Origin: Setaria digitata
Taxonomy: Eukaryota; Nematoda; Chromadorea; Rhabditida; Setariidae
Assembly: GCA_003640385.1 (NCBI GenBank)
Contig: RCAB01000578.1
Location: forward strand, 1-36,219
Direction of reading: 5' to 3'
Length of the DNA: 36,219 bases
Positions 34,570-36,219 of this stretch are shown one piece after another. Numbering within the stretch: the first letter of the stretch is position 1; each line of letters starts with the position of its first letter. Position numbers and translations under genes: made by a program. Under the pieces are notes generated by a model. That model was not told the origin of the DNA, made no database searches, and saw only the letters and a list, made by a program, of their open reading frames with translations.

Positions 34570-35438
34570 GATTCAGAAAAGAAGAAGCATTAATGATAAA
34601 ATATTGTTGTGAAATTCATTTCCGCATGAAATCCCACGAAAAGTTCAATTCTGAAATAAATCCGAAAAAATTGAGTGCTAATTTTTATTGAAAAAGTTAG
34701 AAAGATAAAAAGATTTTTAGAAATAGTTTTTTTCTGTTTGAAACTGGAAAATGAAACTGATGATGTAATCGAACGGATGGAAAAACAGTGATTACTTTTT
34801 TTAGTATTCATTGTCATGTGCTCGATATCCTCAAAGTATTACTTTTTTTTTAATCCATTTTTTATATAACTTCATTTCTTAACAAGCGCTAATCGCTTTT
34901 GACTTTCAGAAAAAAGTTTCTTTAGAAAAATTTCTGATTTTCGAAATTTTAAAACAAAAGAAAATTGAAAGCAACAGTTTTTTAGTTACATTTTATCAGT
35001 CCAGCTAAAATTTAAATTCGTTGAATAGCTTTTAGAAATGTTGCAAAATTGTTTGAATGTATTTAGCAAAAAAAAAGATAGAAAAAAACGAAAAAATTTT
35101 GGTGTTTTTTAGAAAAATTAATTGCTGGAGAAATGGAGAAACAGAAGTTTGAAAGAAAAAAAAAAGACTAAACTAAAATGTAAAAATATCTAGTTTATTT
35201 AAAGTTACATCCATCGATAACTATCGTGTACTTACTGATGAAGCTCGATAGATAATGATATTTGGCAGACCTAAAATAAAACTAGCAGAAATAATTTTTA
35301 CAACTTCAAAGGACCGGACGGATAGGATGTCGAAATAAACTGATACTGTGAAAGACTGTTACATCTAATTCCTCATTTGATATGACAATTTTCATCTAAT
35401 TAGTTAATAAGGCTGCGACATCCAGAGAAAATAATGCA

Positions 35439-36219
35439 TTGATGGAGTTGATTATCATCAAACAGTCTTCACGAGTGACCTTATACTTTAGCCCTCCTTC
35501 CTTTCCAGAGAATGCTACTGCAATTTTCGATTTATTTCGCATCAGGTCTTCTGGTTTTCACTCTCAACATGCTGTATTGCATCGGAATCGTTCGAACACG
35601 CCAGAATCGCGAACGCTACAGTCTAACAGGATTGGAGGTTTTCATTTCCGGCTAACATTTTACAGATTCTACAACGAATGTCTGATGCAGGATATGTTAA
35701 AGTTCCAAAATTTATCAACTGTTGATGATGATGAGCCTTATTTAGATTTATCATTTATTTAATTTTAATTTAAGAAACTTGAGAATTTCTCGACTTTTCC
35801 AGAGCATACCACATAAACTAAAAAATGTGCTCTTGAAACCTATGCAAGTAGCAACTAGAGCAGTTGTTAAATCGGAAGATGATAAAGTGGCGTTCTTGTA
35901 TTTCATAAGTTTCTTCTGAAAAGTTCGTCAATTCTTTGGCGCAGTAAATAATTCTTTGAAATTTGCAAACAGAGGAGCGAAATTTTTTTTTTTTTTTAAA
36001 TAACGAAGTTTCAGTTTTTCGCTGATGGTGCAATGGGAATTGCGATTTCGTTGGCTGGTGGAACACGCATTGTTCAAATTATTCTGAAAGGTGGAAATAA
36101 TACGACCACAAGACGGATTTGTTTAATTCTACCACACAATATTATTTTGGCTTGGTTTGTATTTACTCATTGACTCTGAGGTCAAAATGGCTTTCCAAAG
36201 AGTAATTAAGACAGAAGTT
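35439..36219 (+). other. Coding-like pieces at right edge, unidentified
   Basis: Three open segments stand out from the AT-rich flank. 35439-35762 (107 codons) ends with an acidic stretch, STVDDDEPYLDL. 35803 to about 35919 follows a TTTTCCAG acceptor and reads KLKNVLLKPMQVATRAVV. 36015 to about 36091 follows a GTTTCAG acceptor and reads FADGAMGIAISLAGG. An ATG near 36189 is open to the window end. I cannot link them into one convincing spliced frame and recognise no family. They may belong to a gene extending to the right, or be chance. Confidence 0.25.

Larger units (their letters stand above)
28845..35438. other. Long AT-rich region downstream of SF1 with no gene seen
   Basis: The first part must be the SF1 3' UTR. 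There is no nearby AATAAA; an ATTAAA at 29131-29136 is the best candidate signal. Beyond it, frames are short and low-complexity on both strands. Contents are homopolymers (T19 at 30086-30104, A17 at 30183-30199, T18 at 33447-33464), a (CT)11 run, a hairpin and two imperfect or near-perfect duplications listed separately. Distant exons, regulatory elements or non-coding RNA cannot be excluded. Confidence 0.5.

Overview
The window looks like nuclear DNA from a parasitic nematode, most likely a clade III/filarial-type worm. It is strongly AT-rich with many long A and T homopolymers. Its protein-coding genes are split by short to medium GT-AG introns with U-rich, mostly TTTCAG/TTTTAG-like acceptors, and the predicted proteins resemble animal orthologues. 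The species cannot be fixed from sequence alone. No bacterial operon, virus, CRISPR array, rRNA or convincing tRNA was seen.

Layout: (1) 1-4033 has no recognised gene, apart from an unexplained, nearly open frame at 1325-1867. (2) 4034-5881 is a three-exon THUMPD1/Tan1-like gene, the adaptor for tRNA cytidine acetylation. (3) 5882-8272 is non-coding. (4) About 8273-15267 is a multi-exon BTB-BACK-kelch gene, the KLHL8/KEL-8 orthologue and a probable CUL3 ubiquitin ligase substrate receptor. Its 5' end is uncertain. (5) 15268-18574 is intergenic and carries two small tandem duplications. (6) 18575-22036 is a seven-exon PPIE/CypE-type gene, an RRM plus cyclophilin spliceosomal protein. (7) 22461-28844 is a fourteen-exon SF1/BBP gene, the branchpoint-binding splicing factor. 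It has an N-terminal RS domain, U2AF ligand motif, SPSP motif, KH-QUA2, two CCHC zinc knuckles and a proline-rich tail. (8) 28845-36219 has no identified gene. It holds repeats, a perfect 12-bp hairpin and some coding-like pieces near the right edge.

All four recognised genes lie on the + strand. PPIE and SF1 are only 424 bp apart, head to tail, with a poly(A) signal and then a candidate trans-splice acceptor between them. This fits a two-gene nematode operon producing two splicing factors. From memory, the C. elegans homologues cyn-13 and sfa-1 are also neighbours, so the pairing may be ancient. The other two genes are separated by kilobases and probably have their own promoters.

Exon models were assembled by hand: each junction was checked for GT/AG and reading phase, and each protein was compared from memory with family consensus. 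No alignment or transcript data were available.
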